Origin: G965216255 sp965216255
GTDB lineage: Bacteria; Bacteroidota; Rhodothermia; Rhodothermales; Bin80
Length of the DNA stretch: 64,000 nt
Direction: 5' to 3'
NCBI GenBank assembly: GCA_965216255.1
Contig: OZ244148.1
Location: forward strand, 806,001 to 870,000
The translations under genes were made by a program, and so were the position numbers. Of the stretch, positions 46,190-56,682 are shown one piece after another; the first letter of the stretch is position 1, and every line of letters starts with the position of its first letter. The notes beneath the pieces are model-generated. The model was not told the DNA's origin, ran no database searches, and saw nothing but the letters and a program-made list of their open reading frames with translations.

Positions 46190-48064
46190 CTACAAGAAAT
46201 ACCGTTCCTGCGAGCGGCTAGCCTCCCACGCCCTACGTGCGGCGTTCACCTTGGCCATTTTGCTTGTCTCGGCCACGGGCACGTCCCACCAGCTCTCATA
46301 TCCCGGCACATCCTCATACCGGTCGGTCTCCACACAAATAACGGTCGTCTTGTTGACAGACCTGGAAGCCTTCAGTGCGCTGGCAACTTCCTCGTAGCCG
46401 GCGCACCGGATTACGTGGGCGCCCAGCGATTCCGCGTTGGCTGCCAGATCGACGGGCAGTGGTCGCACACGGGCCTCCCCGTCCCCCGGCAGGCAGCCTG
46501 CCTGCGGGTAGGCGTACCGCGTTCCAAAGCCGTCCTGGCCAAGAGATCTGCTCAATGCGCCGATGCTCTTGAAACCCTGGTTGTCCATCAATACGACCGT
46601 TAGCTTGTAGCCTTCCTGAATAGACGTCACGAGATCGGAAGAGAGCATGAGGTAACTGCCGTCCCCGACCAGGACATACACTTCCCTGTCCGGATCCGCC
46701 ATCTTGATTCCCAGGCCTCCAGCTATTTCGTAGCCCATCGTACTGTATCCATACTCCATGTGATATTGCTTGGGATGCCGCGTCCGCCAAAGCTTGTGGA
46801 GATCTCCCGGCAGGCTGCCCGCTGCACACACCACGACCCCGTCCGCATCGCCCTGTTCGTTGACGATCCCAATGATTTCCCCCTGGCTTGGCAGCGGTGC
46901 ATGGCGAATACCGTAGATGCGCTCAACCTCTCGGTCCCACTCCGCGCTGAGCTCCATGCAGTGCGTGCAATAGGCATCGTCAATCCTGTAGTCCCCTAGC
47001 TGCGCATTCAGCTCGTGCAGCGTGGCCCTGGCGTCGCCAACTAACGGCACGGCAGCATGTTTGTGCGCGTCGAAATCCGCCACGTTGATATTAATGAAGC
47101 GGACATCCGGATGTCGAAATTGTGTCTTGCTCGCGGTGGTAAAGTCGCTGTAGCGGGTTCCTATGCCGACAACGAGGTCGGCATCTCTTGCCACGCGGTT
47201 CGCCGCGAAGGTCCCCGTAACCCCTACGGCGCCGAGGCAGAGCGGGTCGTCGTAGCCCAGGCTACCCTTCCCGGCATGGGTTTCACAAACAGGGATGCCG
47301 CGGCGCAGCGCGAAGCGCCGCAGATCATCGGTCGCCTCGCTGTAGTGCACGCCGCCTCCTGCCACTATAAGCGGCCGGCGGCTCTGCCGAATCCATTCGG
47401 CCGCACGCGCCAGCGCTGCCGCATCCGGCCGGCTACGCGCCACGTGCCAGGTTCGCTTTTCAAAAAGCGACTCGGGATAGTCATAGGCTTCCGTCTGCAC
47501 ATCCTGCGGCAGCGCCAGGGTCACCGTGCCGGTATCCGCCGGGCTCGTGAGCACCCGCATCGCCTCCGGGAGCGCAGTGATGGCCTGGTCCGGCCGGTTA
47601 ATGCGGTCCCAGTACCGACTCACGGCACGAAAGCAGTCATTTACGGAAATATCCTGGGTGTGCTCGCTTTCGAGCTGCTGGAGTACGGGGGCAACATTGC
47701 GCCGTGCGAACAGATCACCCGGCAGAAGCAGCACGGGTAGCCGGTTAATGGTGGCCACGGCGGCGCCCGTGACCATATTCGTTGCTCCGGGCCCAATCGA
47801 AGAGGTACACACCAGGGTCTGCAGACGGTTCTTCATCTTTGCATAGGCTGCCGCCGCATGCACCATCGCCTGCTCATTGCGGCACTGGTAGTAGCGAAAA
47901 TCGAGATGCTCCTGGAGCGCCTGCCCTATGCCGGCAACGTTGCCGTGTCCGAATATGCCGAAGCATCCTCCGAAGAACGGCTGCTCATGGCCGTCGCGCT
48001 CAACAAACTGGTTTTTCAGAAACGCGATAATGGCCTGCGCCATCGTCATCCTTACCGTTGCCAT
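46190..48064 (-). CDS. iolD: 3D-(3,5/4)-trihydroxycyclohexane-1,2-dione hydrolase
   Basis: 624 residues of the thiamine-diphosphate enzyme superfamily. The start TVRMTMAQAIIAFLKNQFVE is typical of IolD. An acidic residue in the N-terminal domain (the QCRNEQAMVHAA glutamate) serves the cofactor. The ThDP/Mg motif VLVGDGSYLMLSSDLVTSIQ ends in MDNQGFKSIGAL. IolD opens the ring of the dione to give 5-deoxy-glucuronate. It starts 18 bp after iolC on the same strand. No iolB (the next enzyme) is in the window. Confidence 0.93.
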   Translation of the reverse strand: MATVRMTMAQAIIAFLKNQFVERDGHEQPFFGGCFGIFGHGNVAGIGQALQEHLDFRYYQCRNEQAMVHAAAAYAKMKNRLQTLVCTSSIGPGATNMVTGAAVATINRLPVLLLPGDLFARRNVAPVLQQLESEHTQDISVNDCFRAVSRYWDRINRPDQAITALPEAMRVLTSPADTGTVTLALPQDVQTEAYDYPESLFEKRTWHVARSRPDAAALARAAEWIRQSRRPLIVAGGGVHYSEATDDLRRFALRRGIPVCETHAGKGSLGYDDPLCLGAVGVTGTFAANRVARDADLVVGIGTRYSDFTTASKTQFRHPDVRFININVADFDAHKHAAVPLVGDARATLHELNAQLGDYRIDDAYCTHCMELSAEWDREVERIYGIRHAPLPSQGEIIGIVNEQGDADGVVVCAAGSLPGDLHKLWRTRHPKQYHMEYGYSTMGYEIAGGLGIKMADPDREVYVLVGDGSYLMLSSDLVTSIQEGYKLTVVLMDNQGFKSIGALSRSLGQDGFGTRYAYPQAGCLPGDGEARVRPLPVDLAANAESLGAHVIRCAGYEEVASALKASRSVNKTTVICVETDRYEDVPGYESWWDVPVAETSKMAKVNAARRAWEASRSQERYFL

Positions 48065-48082
48065 GGTATCCCCTTAATAGTG

Positions 48083-49093
48083 CTAGAGCCCACCCCTTGG
48101 CGCCACAAACCGCTCTACTTCCTCCATGGTGGGCATGAAGTTGGCGCACCCGTGGCGCGTAACCACGATGGCGCCGCACGCGTTTCCCAGGCGCGCAGCC
48201 GCATACCACGGCCATTCGTTCACGTAGCCGTAGATAAAGCCTGCCGCAAAGGCGTCGCCGGCACCCAGAATATTATAGACTTCGACGGGGAACCCTGCAA
48301 CATCAAGGCAGGCGCCGTCTTTCTGGTGGATGCAGGCGCCGCGCGCTCCCTGCTTTTCCACGAGCGCCGTGGAGCCCGCAGCAAGCAGCATGGCTATGGC
48401 CGCCGCCAGATCGCCGCTCACGCGGGCATCGGATACCTGCTGATGGGTGAGGCTTACCTTGGCGGCATCGTCCAGTGCTGCCGCCTTGATTTCGTCCTGC
48501 GTCCCGATGACAATGTCTACAAGAGGCAGGGCTGCACGGATCGCTATACCAAATGCACGCGGATCATGCCACTGATCCGGCCTGAAATCCAAGTCCAGAA
48601 TGACGGGGACGCCCGCGGCGCGAGCAACTTCTGCCGCAAACAGGGTTGCGCTGCGGCTGGATTCCTTGCTCAGATTCGTACCCGCAAACTCGAACGCGCG
48701 GCTGTTTGCAATGGGCGTTCCCTGGACATCCTCTATGCTAAGCGCGTTGTCTGCGCAATGGTCGCGATAGTAGACCAGGGGGAAGCGGTCCGGGGGCTCA
48801 ATACCGAGGATAACCGCGCTGGTCCTGCGACCCGGCTTGCGGGCTATGAAGCCGGTCTCTACACCCTCCCGCTCCAGGAATTGTGTTACAAAGTCTCCAA
48901 CGGGATCCTCCCCGACGGCCGTCAGCAGTGCCGTTTGCAGCCCCAGCCGCTGGGCCCCGACGCTGATATTTGTCGGCGATCCCCCTACGTACGCGGCAAA
49001 GCTCTTGATGTCCGGAAAGGGCGCACCAACATCGTTGGCGTAGAGGTCGATGGAGGAGCGCCCCATCGTTATCAGATCAAACGTCGTTCGCAA
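48083..49093 (-). CDS. iolC: 5-dehydro-2-deoxygluconokinase (PfkB family)
   Basis: 336 residues of the PfkB sugar-kinase family: LITMGRSSIDLYANDVGAPF, VGGSPTNISVGAQRLGLQ, and the anion-hole/catalytic NILGAGDAFAAGFIYGYV. The start and the GGSPTNIS motif are characteristic of IolC. It phosphorylates 2-deoxy-5-keto-gluconate using ATP; the product is then split by an aldolase. It lies 18 bp upstream of iolD and 39 bp downstream of the Bax-inhibitor gene. Confidence 0.93.
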   Translation of the reverse strand: MRTTFDLITMGRSSIDLYANDVGAPFPDIKSFAAYVGGSPTNISVGAQRLGLQTALLTAVGEDPVGDFVTQFLEREGVETGFIARKPGRRTSAVILGIEPPDRFPLVYYRDHCADNALSIEDVQGTPIANSRAFEFAGTNLSKESSRSATLFAAEVARAAGVPVILDLDFRPDQWHDPRAFGIAIRAALPLVDIVIGTQDEIKAAALDDAAKVSLTHQQVSDARVSGDLAAAIAMLLAAGSTALVEKQGARGACIHQKDGACLDVAGFPVEVYNILGAGDAFAAGFIYGYVNEWPWYAAARLGNACGAIVVTRHGCANFMPTMEEVERFVAPRGGL

Positions 49094-49132
49094 TGTGCTA
49101 ACTCAGTGGATTCAAGGATGCCGTGCAGACCG

Positions 49133-49834
49133 CTAGTCTCGCGTCTGGATAAAGAAGGTCAGCACGTACCAGAACAGCAGTGCTACCGAGGCAAATAGCT
49201 GCAGTGCGGCGCCGACATGCCGGTCCTGCGGAAAATGATTCATGACGTTCGAAGTGTCGTAGAGTATTGCGCCTCCGGCAAGCGCAATCATACCCACGGA
49301 AAAGAAAGTACCCAGATTGAACCCGAATATCACCGAGGCCACAATCAGGACGATAGCCATAATGAAGCCCCAGCGCAGCGCCCCAGCCAGAAACGAGAAG
49401 TCACGCCTCATCACGTGCACGACGCCGGTAAGGGCCGCGAAACCGAGGATGGTTACGGACGCGGCGCTTTCTATGGCCCCGGGCGCCACCGCCGTGGCCA
49501 GAAAGAGCAGCGGCACGAAGATGATGGCCTCCGCAAGAACAAACGCTCCGAGCGCGGCATACTGCGCCCCCACGGACCGAGAACGTAGCGCAGTCTTGCT
49601 CGCGAACCAGCCGACCACCATGAACCCACCAAGGACCACCAGCCAGGATACGCCGAGTAGGACCCCGGCAATCTGTTCGGCAAGTCCGCTGGAGAAAAGC
49701 CACATCTCGAGGAGAACAAAAAGCAATATGGCACCCAGAAGGTGCATGTAGGTCCGCGTAATGAACGTGGCGCGGGTGCTGACATCCTGCCAGGCCACCG
49801 GCTCTTCACGCGTCATGTTATAGGACGGGCTCAT
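49133..49834 (-). CDS. Bax inhibitor-1 / YccA family membrane protein
   Basis: 233 residues with about seven hydrophobic segments. The family pattern includes FITRTYMHLLGAILLFVLLE at the start, FAALTGVVHVMRRDFSFLAG in the middle and the end YDTSNVMNHFPQDRHVGAAL, VALLFWYVLTFFIQTRD. Bacterial relatives are inner-membrane proteins that bind FtsH or leak calcium; role here is unknown. It sits between the zinc dehydrogenase and iolC in the same orientation but has no pathway link to either. Confidence 0.9.
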   Translation of the reverse strand: MSPSYNMTREEPVAWQDVSTRATFITRTYMHLLGAILLFVLLEMWLFSSGLAEQIAGVLLGVSWLVVLGGFMVVGWFASKTALRSRSVGAQYAALGAFVLAEAIIFVPLLFLATAVAPGAIESAASVTILGFAALTGVVHVMRRDFSFLAGALRWGFIMAIVLIVASVIFGFNLGTFFSVGMIALAGGAILYDTSNVMNHFPQDRHVGAALQLFASVALLFWYVLTFFIQTRD

Positions 49835-49873
49835 GCGTTGTAATTGGTGATATGTCGGAAGGACCGCGCGCCG

Positions 49874-50884
49874 TCACTCGACGGCAATCATCGCCTTGAC
49901 TAGCCCCGGCGTCGTGGCCAGGGCGGCGAAGCGCCCCGGAAGCTCCTCCAACGCGTAGCGGTGGGTAATGAGTTTCGCCGCCTCCGGCATGCCTCTTTCA
50001 AGGCGCGCAAGAACATGCCGGAAGTCTTCGCTGCGACCGTTGCGGCTTGCGAGTACCGTTAATTCGCGGCGGTGAAAATCGGGGTCTGGAAACGCAAAGT
50101 CCCCGGGGATGATGCCCACGCACACCATTCTGCCTCCAGGCCCCGTAAGGCGGTAGCTTTCTTGCATGCCTTGCTCGTTTCCCGTCGCATCCACTACCAC
50201 GCGGGGCAAGTCGCCGCCAAAATACGTGCGCAGTTGCCGCTCCAACGCGCGCCCTGGCGCCAAGACCCGGGCCTGCTCCAGTACTTTTCCGGCAGCCCGA
50301 CGGCGATCAGCGCGGGCATCTACCAGTGCCAGCGTGGCACCGATATCCCGGGCAAAGAACGCAGCGGCCAGCCCGATCGGGCCAAGCCCCGTGACCAGGG
50401 TGGGCTCCCCTTTTACCACCCGCGAGCGCACAATGGCATGCCGGCCCACAACCAGAGGCTCTACCAGGGCCAATATTTCGGCAGAGAGGACAGGACTCGG
50501 ATATAGCTGGGTGGCCGGAACGGTAAAGAACGGGGCACAGCCGCCGTCGCGATGGATACCCAGCACCACGAGCTCTTCGCAGCAGTTGGTAAAGCCCCGC
50601 CGGCAGGCTGCACACCTCCTGCAACACAAGTACGGATCGACGGCGCAGAGCGTGCCTGCTGCCAGTGAATCCGCTTCCACAATCCGCACGGCCAGCTCAT
50701 GCCCGAGGCGCCTCGGGTAGGTAAAAACTGGCTGCTGCCCCGCGAACGCGTGCAGGTCGCTGCCACAAATGCCGACGCACACCGAGGACACGAGGGCTTC
50801 GCCCACAAGTGGCACAGGCACCGTGTCTTTTCGCCAGACAAGTCGTCCCGGCGCCTCAAGCACAAGGGATTGCATGTCTGCCAT
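49874..50884 (-). CDS. Zinc-dependent medium-chain alcohol/polyol dehydrogenase
   Basis: 336 residues from the ATG at 50884; the frame is open to 50911 but the ATG forms a TGATG overlap with the stop of the DAHP synthase. Catalytic-zinc motif GICGSDLHAF and GHE (LGHELAVRI) are present, as is the structural-zinc cysteine set CCRRCAACRRGFTNCCEE. The cofactor site is LVTGLGPIGLAAAFFARDIG. Relatives act on threonine, sorbitol, L-gulonate or similar. The neighbourhood suggests a polyol or sugar acid, but the substrate cannot be set. Confidence 0.85.
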   Translation of the reverse strand: MADMQSLVLEAPGRLVWRKDTVPVPLVGEALVSSVCVGICGSDLHAFAGQQPVFTYPRRLGHELAVRIVEADSLAAGTLCAVDPYLCCRRCAACRRGFTNCCEELVVLGIHRDGGCAPFFTVPATQLYPSPVLSAEILALVEPLVVGRHAIVRSRVVKGEPTLVTGLGPIGLAAAFFARDIGATLALVDARADRRRAAGKVLEQARVLAPGRALERQLRTYFGGDLPRVVVDATGNEQGMQESYRLTGPGGRMVCVGIIPGDFAFPDPDFHRRELTVLASRNGRSEDFRHVLARLERGMPEAAKLITHRYALEELPGRFAALATTPGLVKAMIAVE

Positions 50885-52245
50885 CACACCTGCACGTCCA
50901 TTTGCTGACACTTCTGTACAATGCGCAGCGCCATCTCAAGCGACTGCTCCGCATTGAGCCGGGGATCAATGCGAGAATGGTAGGCCCGGTCCAGGTCGGC
51001 CTCGGCGATGCCACTGGCGCCGCCGAGGCATTCCGTCACGTCCTCTCCCGTTAGCTCAAAATGTACTCCGCCCAGCGCGGTCCCGGTGCGCGCATGTATG
51101 TCAAAAGCCAGTTCCAGCTCTGCAAGGATATTCTCAAAGCGGCGTGTCTTGCGTCCGTTTTCCGCGCGCTCCGTATTGCCATGCATAGGATCGCAGCACC
51201 AAAGCACGGCGCTCCCGGACGACCTGACAGCCTGCGCCAGGCGCGGCAGGCTGCGCTCAATGTGCTGTGCTCCGAATCGGGTAATTAGCGTAAGTCGTCC
51301 CGGTTCATTGGCAGGATCCAAAATTCGTATCAGCCTCCTCAACTCGCCGGGGTCCATGTCAGGTCCGACCTTTACGGCAATGGGATTGCGGATGCCGCGC
51401 ATGTATTCCACGTGGGCTCCCGAATGAGATGCCGTCCGTTTGCCGATCCACGGAAAATGCGTGGACAGGTTGTAATGCCCGGCCCCGTGCCGCATGAAGC
51501 GGGTCAGAGCCTGTTCAAACGGAAGATGCAGCGCCTCATGACTGGTATAAAAATCCACCCGGCTCAGCCCGCTGATCGGCCCTTCCGCTACCGTATCTGC
51601 AAACTGCAGGGCGTCACGGACAGTGCGGACAATCGACTGATACTCGTGGATCAGCGGGGAGCGGGCCGCGAAATCCAAATTCCAATAGCCTACGTTTTGC
51701 AGGTCCGCGAATCCGCCGACGGAGAGCGCACGCACGTAGTTGAGTATCATCGCCGAACAGTGATAAGCCCTAAGAAGTCTCTTCGGATCCGGGCGGCGTG
51801 CCTGCTGTGTGAAGGCGTCTCCGTTTACGTTGTCGCCCCGATAGCTTGGAAGCGTAGTGGCACCACGTGTTTCGTCGGCCTCACTGCGCGGCTTGGCGTA
51901 CTGCCCAGCGAAGCGTCCAACGCGTGCCACCGGTTTCCTGAGGCCGTAGATGAGAACAACGCTCATCTGCAGCAGGATCTTGAGGCGATTCTCTATGACA
52001 TTTTCCCGGCAGTCTCCAAAACTCTCTGCGCAGTCTCCACCTTGCAACAAAAACCTCTGGCCGACAGCGGCCTCGCCAAGCTGCACGCGCAGGGCCTCGA
52101 TTTCCCAGGACGTAACGAGCGGCGGTAGCAGCCGGATTTCATCCAGCACCGCCCGCAGTGCAGCGGCTTCGGGGTATGCGATAGGCTGGACCACTTCCCT
52201 ATCCTGCCACGACCCCGGGTGCCAATCCGGCCTTTGAATCTCCAT
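50884..52245 (-). CDS. Class II 3-deoxy-7-phosphoheptulonate (DAHP) synthase
   Basis: 453 residues of the plant-type DAHP synthase family: WHPGSWQDREVVQPIAYPEA, RFLLQGGDCAESFGDCRENV, PVARVGRFAGQYAKPRSEAD, and near the C-terminus VHFELTGEDVTECLGGA. The enzyme joins phosphoenolpyruvate and erythrose 4-phosphate in the first step of the shikimate pathway. The Cys in GGDCAES and the conserved Asp/Glu/His metal ligands appear intact. It starts the minus-strand run and is coupled to the zinc dehydrogenase by a TGATG overlap. Confidence 0.94.
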   Translation of the reverse strand: MEIQRPDWHPGSWQDREVVQPIAYPEAAALRAVLDEIRLLPPLVTSWEIEALRVQLGEAAVGQRFLLQGGDCAESFGDCRENVIENRLKILLQMSVVLIYGLRKPVARVGRFAGQYAKPRSEADETRGATTLPSYRGDNVNGDAFTQQARRPDPKRLLRAYHCSAMILNYVRALSVGGFADLQNVGYWNLDFAARSPLIHEYQSIVRTVRDALQFADTVAEGPISGLSRVDFYTSHEALHLPFEQALTRFMRHGAGHYNLSTHFPWIGKRTASHSGAHVEYMRGIRNPIAVKVGPDMDPGELRRLIRILDPANEPGRLTLITRFGAQHIERSLPRLAQAVRSSGSAVLWCCDPMHGNTERAENGRKTRRFENILAELELAFDIHARTGTALGGVHFELTGEDVTECLGGASGIAEADLDRAYHSRIDPRLNAEQSLEMALRIVQKCQQMDVQV

Positions 52246-52386
52246 GCTGGATCATTCTTGCCAAGGGGCTGCATTACGCCAGGCCTGACGGGGCGTTTCT
52301 TCCGGGACCGTGATTATGCCTCGCTGCAGGCAACGAAACGCGAAGGCTTGCGTTGGACAATCGTCAAATGCTAATGCGTTGGAATC

Positions 52387-53292
52387 ATGCCTACCCGCGC
52401 TTATCTCGTGCTCCTGCCGCTTGTAGCCGCCGCTTGTGACAGCACTTCGGCAGAGACCGAGGAAGTCGGTCTTTATTCTGTGCACCTCGTCCTGTACGAT
52501 CTAATGCCGCTGCCAGATGGCTATCACTACGAGGGCTGGACGGCCAGTGCAGGCGGTGAGGAGTTTTCCACGGGCAAGTTTACCGCAGACCTCGACGGAA
52601 ATATCTTGGACTTGGGTGGAAGCCCTGTTCTGGGAGGTAAATTCACCGGTTCCGTGGACCTGACCGAATCGGCGCAGTTTTTCATAACCATAGAGCCGGG
52701 AGGAGACGCAGACCATGCGCCGAGCAGAACACGGCTCGTAGCCGGCACATTTGCAGAGCTACGCGCCGACCTAACGGTCTTAGAAGGCATCCACGCATCC
52801 ATTGGTGCGGCCACCGGCACTTTCATTCTGTCAACCCCGACGAATGGCCCAGACAGCAACGAAGACAGTGGCCTCTGGTTTATCAACATTACGGGGGGCA
52901 TACCCGCGCGCGGCCTGATGGTCCCTTTTCCCCTAACGGGATGGAATTACCATGGATGGGTGTCCATTGACGGGATAACGGTCACCACCGGCCCCATCCT
53001 CGGACCCTCCACAGCCGATGGTGCGGCTCCCCATAGCGGCTCCCTGCCAGGATTTTCCTATCCCGGAGAGGACTTTCTGGAGAAAGCCCCGGATGGGCTG
53101 ACATTCCCCACATCTGTAGGTGCTGCCCGGGTCTTCGTGTCGCTCGAGCCCGATCCTGATCCGAGTCCGGATCCGTCGTACTTGGTGCTCTTCGATGGCC
53201 GCGTGCCCGGCACGCCCCTCGTGGCCAACAATTACACGCTCGCAAATCAGGTAAGTACGTTTCCGAGCGGTCGGGTGCGGATCAGCGACTAG
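52387..53292 (+). CDS. Lipoprotein of unknown function with two similar halves
   Basis: 301 residues. A lipoprotein signal is visible at the start (MPTRAYLVLLPLVAAAC). The rest is beta-rich and seems to hold a repeated unit: PLPDGYHYEGWTASAGGEEF near residue 39 and FPLTGWNYHGWVSIDGITVT near 180, each followed by TGKF/TGPI and a later FITIEPGGD / VFVSLEPDPD. This duplicate pattern suggests two copies of one domain of the anti-sigma-factor-like or CHRD-like outer-surface kind, but I do not recognise the family. The stop overlaps the end of the convergent HPF-like gene by 11 bp. Confidence 0.7.
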   Translation: MPTRAYLVLLPLVAAACDSTSAETEEVGLYSVHLVLYDLMPLPDGYHYEGWTASAGGEEFSTGKFTADLDGNILDLGGSPVLGGKFTGSVDLTESAQFFITIEPGGDADHAPSRTRLVAGTFAELRADLTVLEGIHASIGAATGTFILSTPTNGPDSNEDSGLWFINITGGIPARGLMVPFPLTGWNYHGWVSIDGITVTTGPILGPSTADGAAPHSGSLPGFSYPGEDFLEKAPDGLTFPTSVGAARVFVSLEPDPDPSPDPSYLVLFDGRVPGTPLVANNYTLANQVSTFPSGRVRISD

Positions 53293-53632
53293 CGTCGGGC
53301 CTCCGGGCACGGTTTTTTTTACGGCTCCGCTCCCTCTGCTCGCGGACCTGCCGTTCAACAGCATCCAACGCTTCCAGCACCGGATGCGACACCGTGTCGG
53401 CTACGCGTACCGCAGCGACATTTCCCAACTTATGGTAGATAACGATCCGCACTCGATATTCCGTGTGCCGGTTGGTGCCGCCTACCGGGTTGACCGCCAC
53501 ACTCGCCCCCGAGATGCCGCGGTGACCACCGGCCAGCCTCTGTAGCCTATTCTCGACCTTGTTGCGGAGGAGGTCTGTAAACTCCTCGGTCTCGGTATGA
53601 AACTCGATGCCTATGTCCGTCCTGGTAACCAT
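53282..53632 (-). CDS. HPF/RaiA-like ribosome-associated protein (short form)
   Basis: 116 residues. The fold pattern of the S30AE/HPF domain is visible: GIEFHTETEEFTDLLRNKVE at the start, SVAVNPVGGTNRHTEYRVRI, then AAVRVADTVSHPVLEALDAV, ending in a basic tail KKNRARRPD. Short HPF proteins bind the 30S decoding region and silence ribosomes in stationary phase. There is no C-terminal dimerisation domain. A GGAGAAAG sequence precedes the ATG and is a good ribosome-binding site. Identity to true HPF is inferred and moderate. Confidence 0.7.
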   Translation of the reverse strand: MVTRTDIGIEFHTETEEFTDLLRNKVENRLQRLAGGHRGISGASVAVNPVGGTNRHTEYRVRIVIYHKLGNVAAVRVADTVSHPVLEALDAVERQVREQRERSRKKNRARRPDASR

Positions 53633-53673
53633 TCTTTCTCCTCCTTGTTGTTTTCGCCGCTTAAGTTAAGTAC

Positions 53674-55182
<1,509 letters not shown>

Positions 55183-55404
55183 CTGGGGCAGGTGGTCAGA
55201 TCCTAGCGCCCGGTGCCGGCGCCTTCGGGGCTTCTCCAGGAAGAATGGCCACAAGAATTACGGCTCGCCACATTGGTTCCGGAGACAAACGAACTTGATT
55301 TGATCCGCGTAGAGATTTGATAGCGCTAGACAATCCAGCATGCCGCTCTCACAAAGCGCGCCGGCTGGATCAAAATGCCCAAATCTGCGTGGAACCGGCC
55401 ACTT

Positions 55405-55477
55405 GCCAATGTAGCTCAGTTGGTAGAGCAGCTCACTCGTAATGAGCAGGTCAGCGGTTCGAGTCCGCTCATTGGCT
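55405..55477 (+). tRNA. tRNA-Thr (anticodon CGU)
   Basis: A full cloverleaf fits: 7-bp acceptor GCCAATG/CATTGGC, D arm GCTC/GAGC, anticodon stem GCTCA/TGAGC with loop CTCGTAA, T arm AGCGG/CCGCT with loop TTCGAGT. The anticodon is CGT in DNA, reading ACG threonine codons. CCA is not encoded directly after the discriminator T. It lies between the M32 gene and an FG-GAP pseudogene; a minus-strand reading frame passes through it antisense. Confidence 0.96.
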
Positions 55478-55661
55478 CCTCCATTTACGGCCGATAAATA
55501 GCGCTGCACGGCCATGCCTGGCCTTACTTCTTTCCTAAGGCGGACGTGGCGGGCCGCTAGAGACCGTTTCGTCTGGTGTGGCCCCGACCATAATCCGCGC
55601 CGACGCGGCACCGGAGTTGAGCCACAAGGCCTTGGTGACGGCCGAGGCCACCCGCCTCCTA

Positions 55662-56305
55662 ACCAGCGGCTGAGAAAGATAATGGCTCGGTACCGCGTGG
55701 CGGTCAATACATCGGCGAGCCCGTCCTTGTTAAGATCAGCTACCGCCAGATCGATTCCGACGCCGCTGTGGTTGTTTATGAGTTCCGCTACATACTGCAC
55801 CCTCTTACCATTGCGGACGAGCCGGAACCAGTAGATAACCGGAGGCCCGAAGGGGTCGGGATCCGATGGATTTCCCCCGAAATGCGCCCACCAGCGCTTC
55901 CCTGCTACGATGTCCTTTAAGCCGTCACCGTCGGCTAGCGCCAACGCGTGCAGCGCCGCGAACACCACACCCTCATTCGGATGCACGAAATCGTCCATGA
56001 TCGTGTGCTGTTCGAACGAGATACTGCCGTCCGGTGCACGCTTTTGCTCAAACCAGGCAAGGCCGAAACCGTGCGCTTCGAGACTGGTGACGACATCATT
56101 CAATCCGTCACCGTTCACATCGTAGGCAAAGGTCCTGCCTCCACCGGGTCCGCCTTGCTGCGCTCCTCAGCGTCCTAAGGATTCCGCGTGGTAAATCCAC
56201 GGCGGGCCGGTTAGGACCTCCGGTTGTTCCCACCAGCCGTAGGCCTGTATGATATCCATTCGAGAGTCGCCGCTGATGTGACCCGCTCCGAGACCGTGGG
56301 CAAAC
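55662..56305 (-). pseudogene. FG-GAP/VCBS repeat protein, internal fragment
   Basis: On the minus strand the sense runs from the IS66 border: FAHGLGAGHISGDSRMDIIQ, then GWWEQPEVLTGPPWIY, an in-frame TGA near 56170, GGGRTFAYDVNGDGLNDVVT, and several further FG-GAP units (ADGDGLKDIVAGKRWW, VADLNKDGLADVLTAT). Recognisable homology ends near 55662. The 5' part is cut off by the left end of IS66 at 56306. The open frame continues down to 55258, but that extension crosses the antisense strand of the tRNA and is not real coding. These proteins are usually secreted or surface beta-propellers. Confidence 0.8.
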
Positions 56306-56321
56306 GTAAGCGTCCGGTGAA
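56306..56321. repeat. IS66 left inverted repeat
   Basis: GTAAGCGTCCGGTGAA, matching the reverse complement of 63898-63913 with one mismatch. It abuts the FG-GAP pseudogene. Confidence 0.8.
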
Positions 56322-56423
56322 GTACAGGTCAGCGGCAGCTACAGGTGTGCCGATGGGTACAGGACGGCTGGAAGGCGGAGAGCAGGTGGGCTTGCCGGAT
56401 CCGGCACACTCGGTGCTTGGCAG

Positions 56424-56579
56424 CTATGCCGCCTTGTTTTTGTCAGCTTGCCGTGCCTTCTGCCAATGATGAGGCAAGAGGTCAGCTACGCGCCTGGCCG
56501 GATGCGTCGGGATGCGCTCGAACACGTCCGTGAGCCACTCCTGGGGATTGACACCGTGTAGCTTGCACGTGCCAAGTAG
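56424..56579 (-). pseudogene. tnpC: IS66 tnpC, C-terminal piece
   Basis: Starting in the duplicated CTACTTGG, the frame reads LLGTCKLHGVNPQEWLTDVF and ends ADLLPHHWQKARQADKNKAA with a TAG at 56424. This is the IS66 C-terminal domain that is missing from the piece ending at 59771. Joining the two at the 8-bp duplication gives SLLGTCKLHG in a single frame. Confidence 0.88.
56572..56579. repeat. 8-bp target duplication, left copy (CCAAGTAG)
   Basis: CCAAGTAG here and again at 59771-59778, flanking the ISNCY-type element inserted in IS66 tnpC. Confidence 0.88.
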
Positions 56580-56682
56580 TGCTTGTACGAAAATACTTTA
56601 AATCTTCAATAAACAATCGGTTATATCTTGCAATTGGCGGTGAATCTGAGGGACGTATAGCCGATTTGGGCCGCCAATTAAA

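Noticed and set aside
46068..46397. Short plus-strand gene between the binding protein and iolD
   Set aside because: It overlaps the iolD 3' end antisense and shows no protein features.
47858..49198. A 446-codon plus-strand open frame opposite iolD and iolC
   Set aside because: It is antisense to two well-supported enzymes and has no recognisable motifs.
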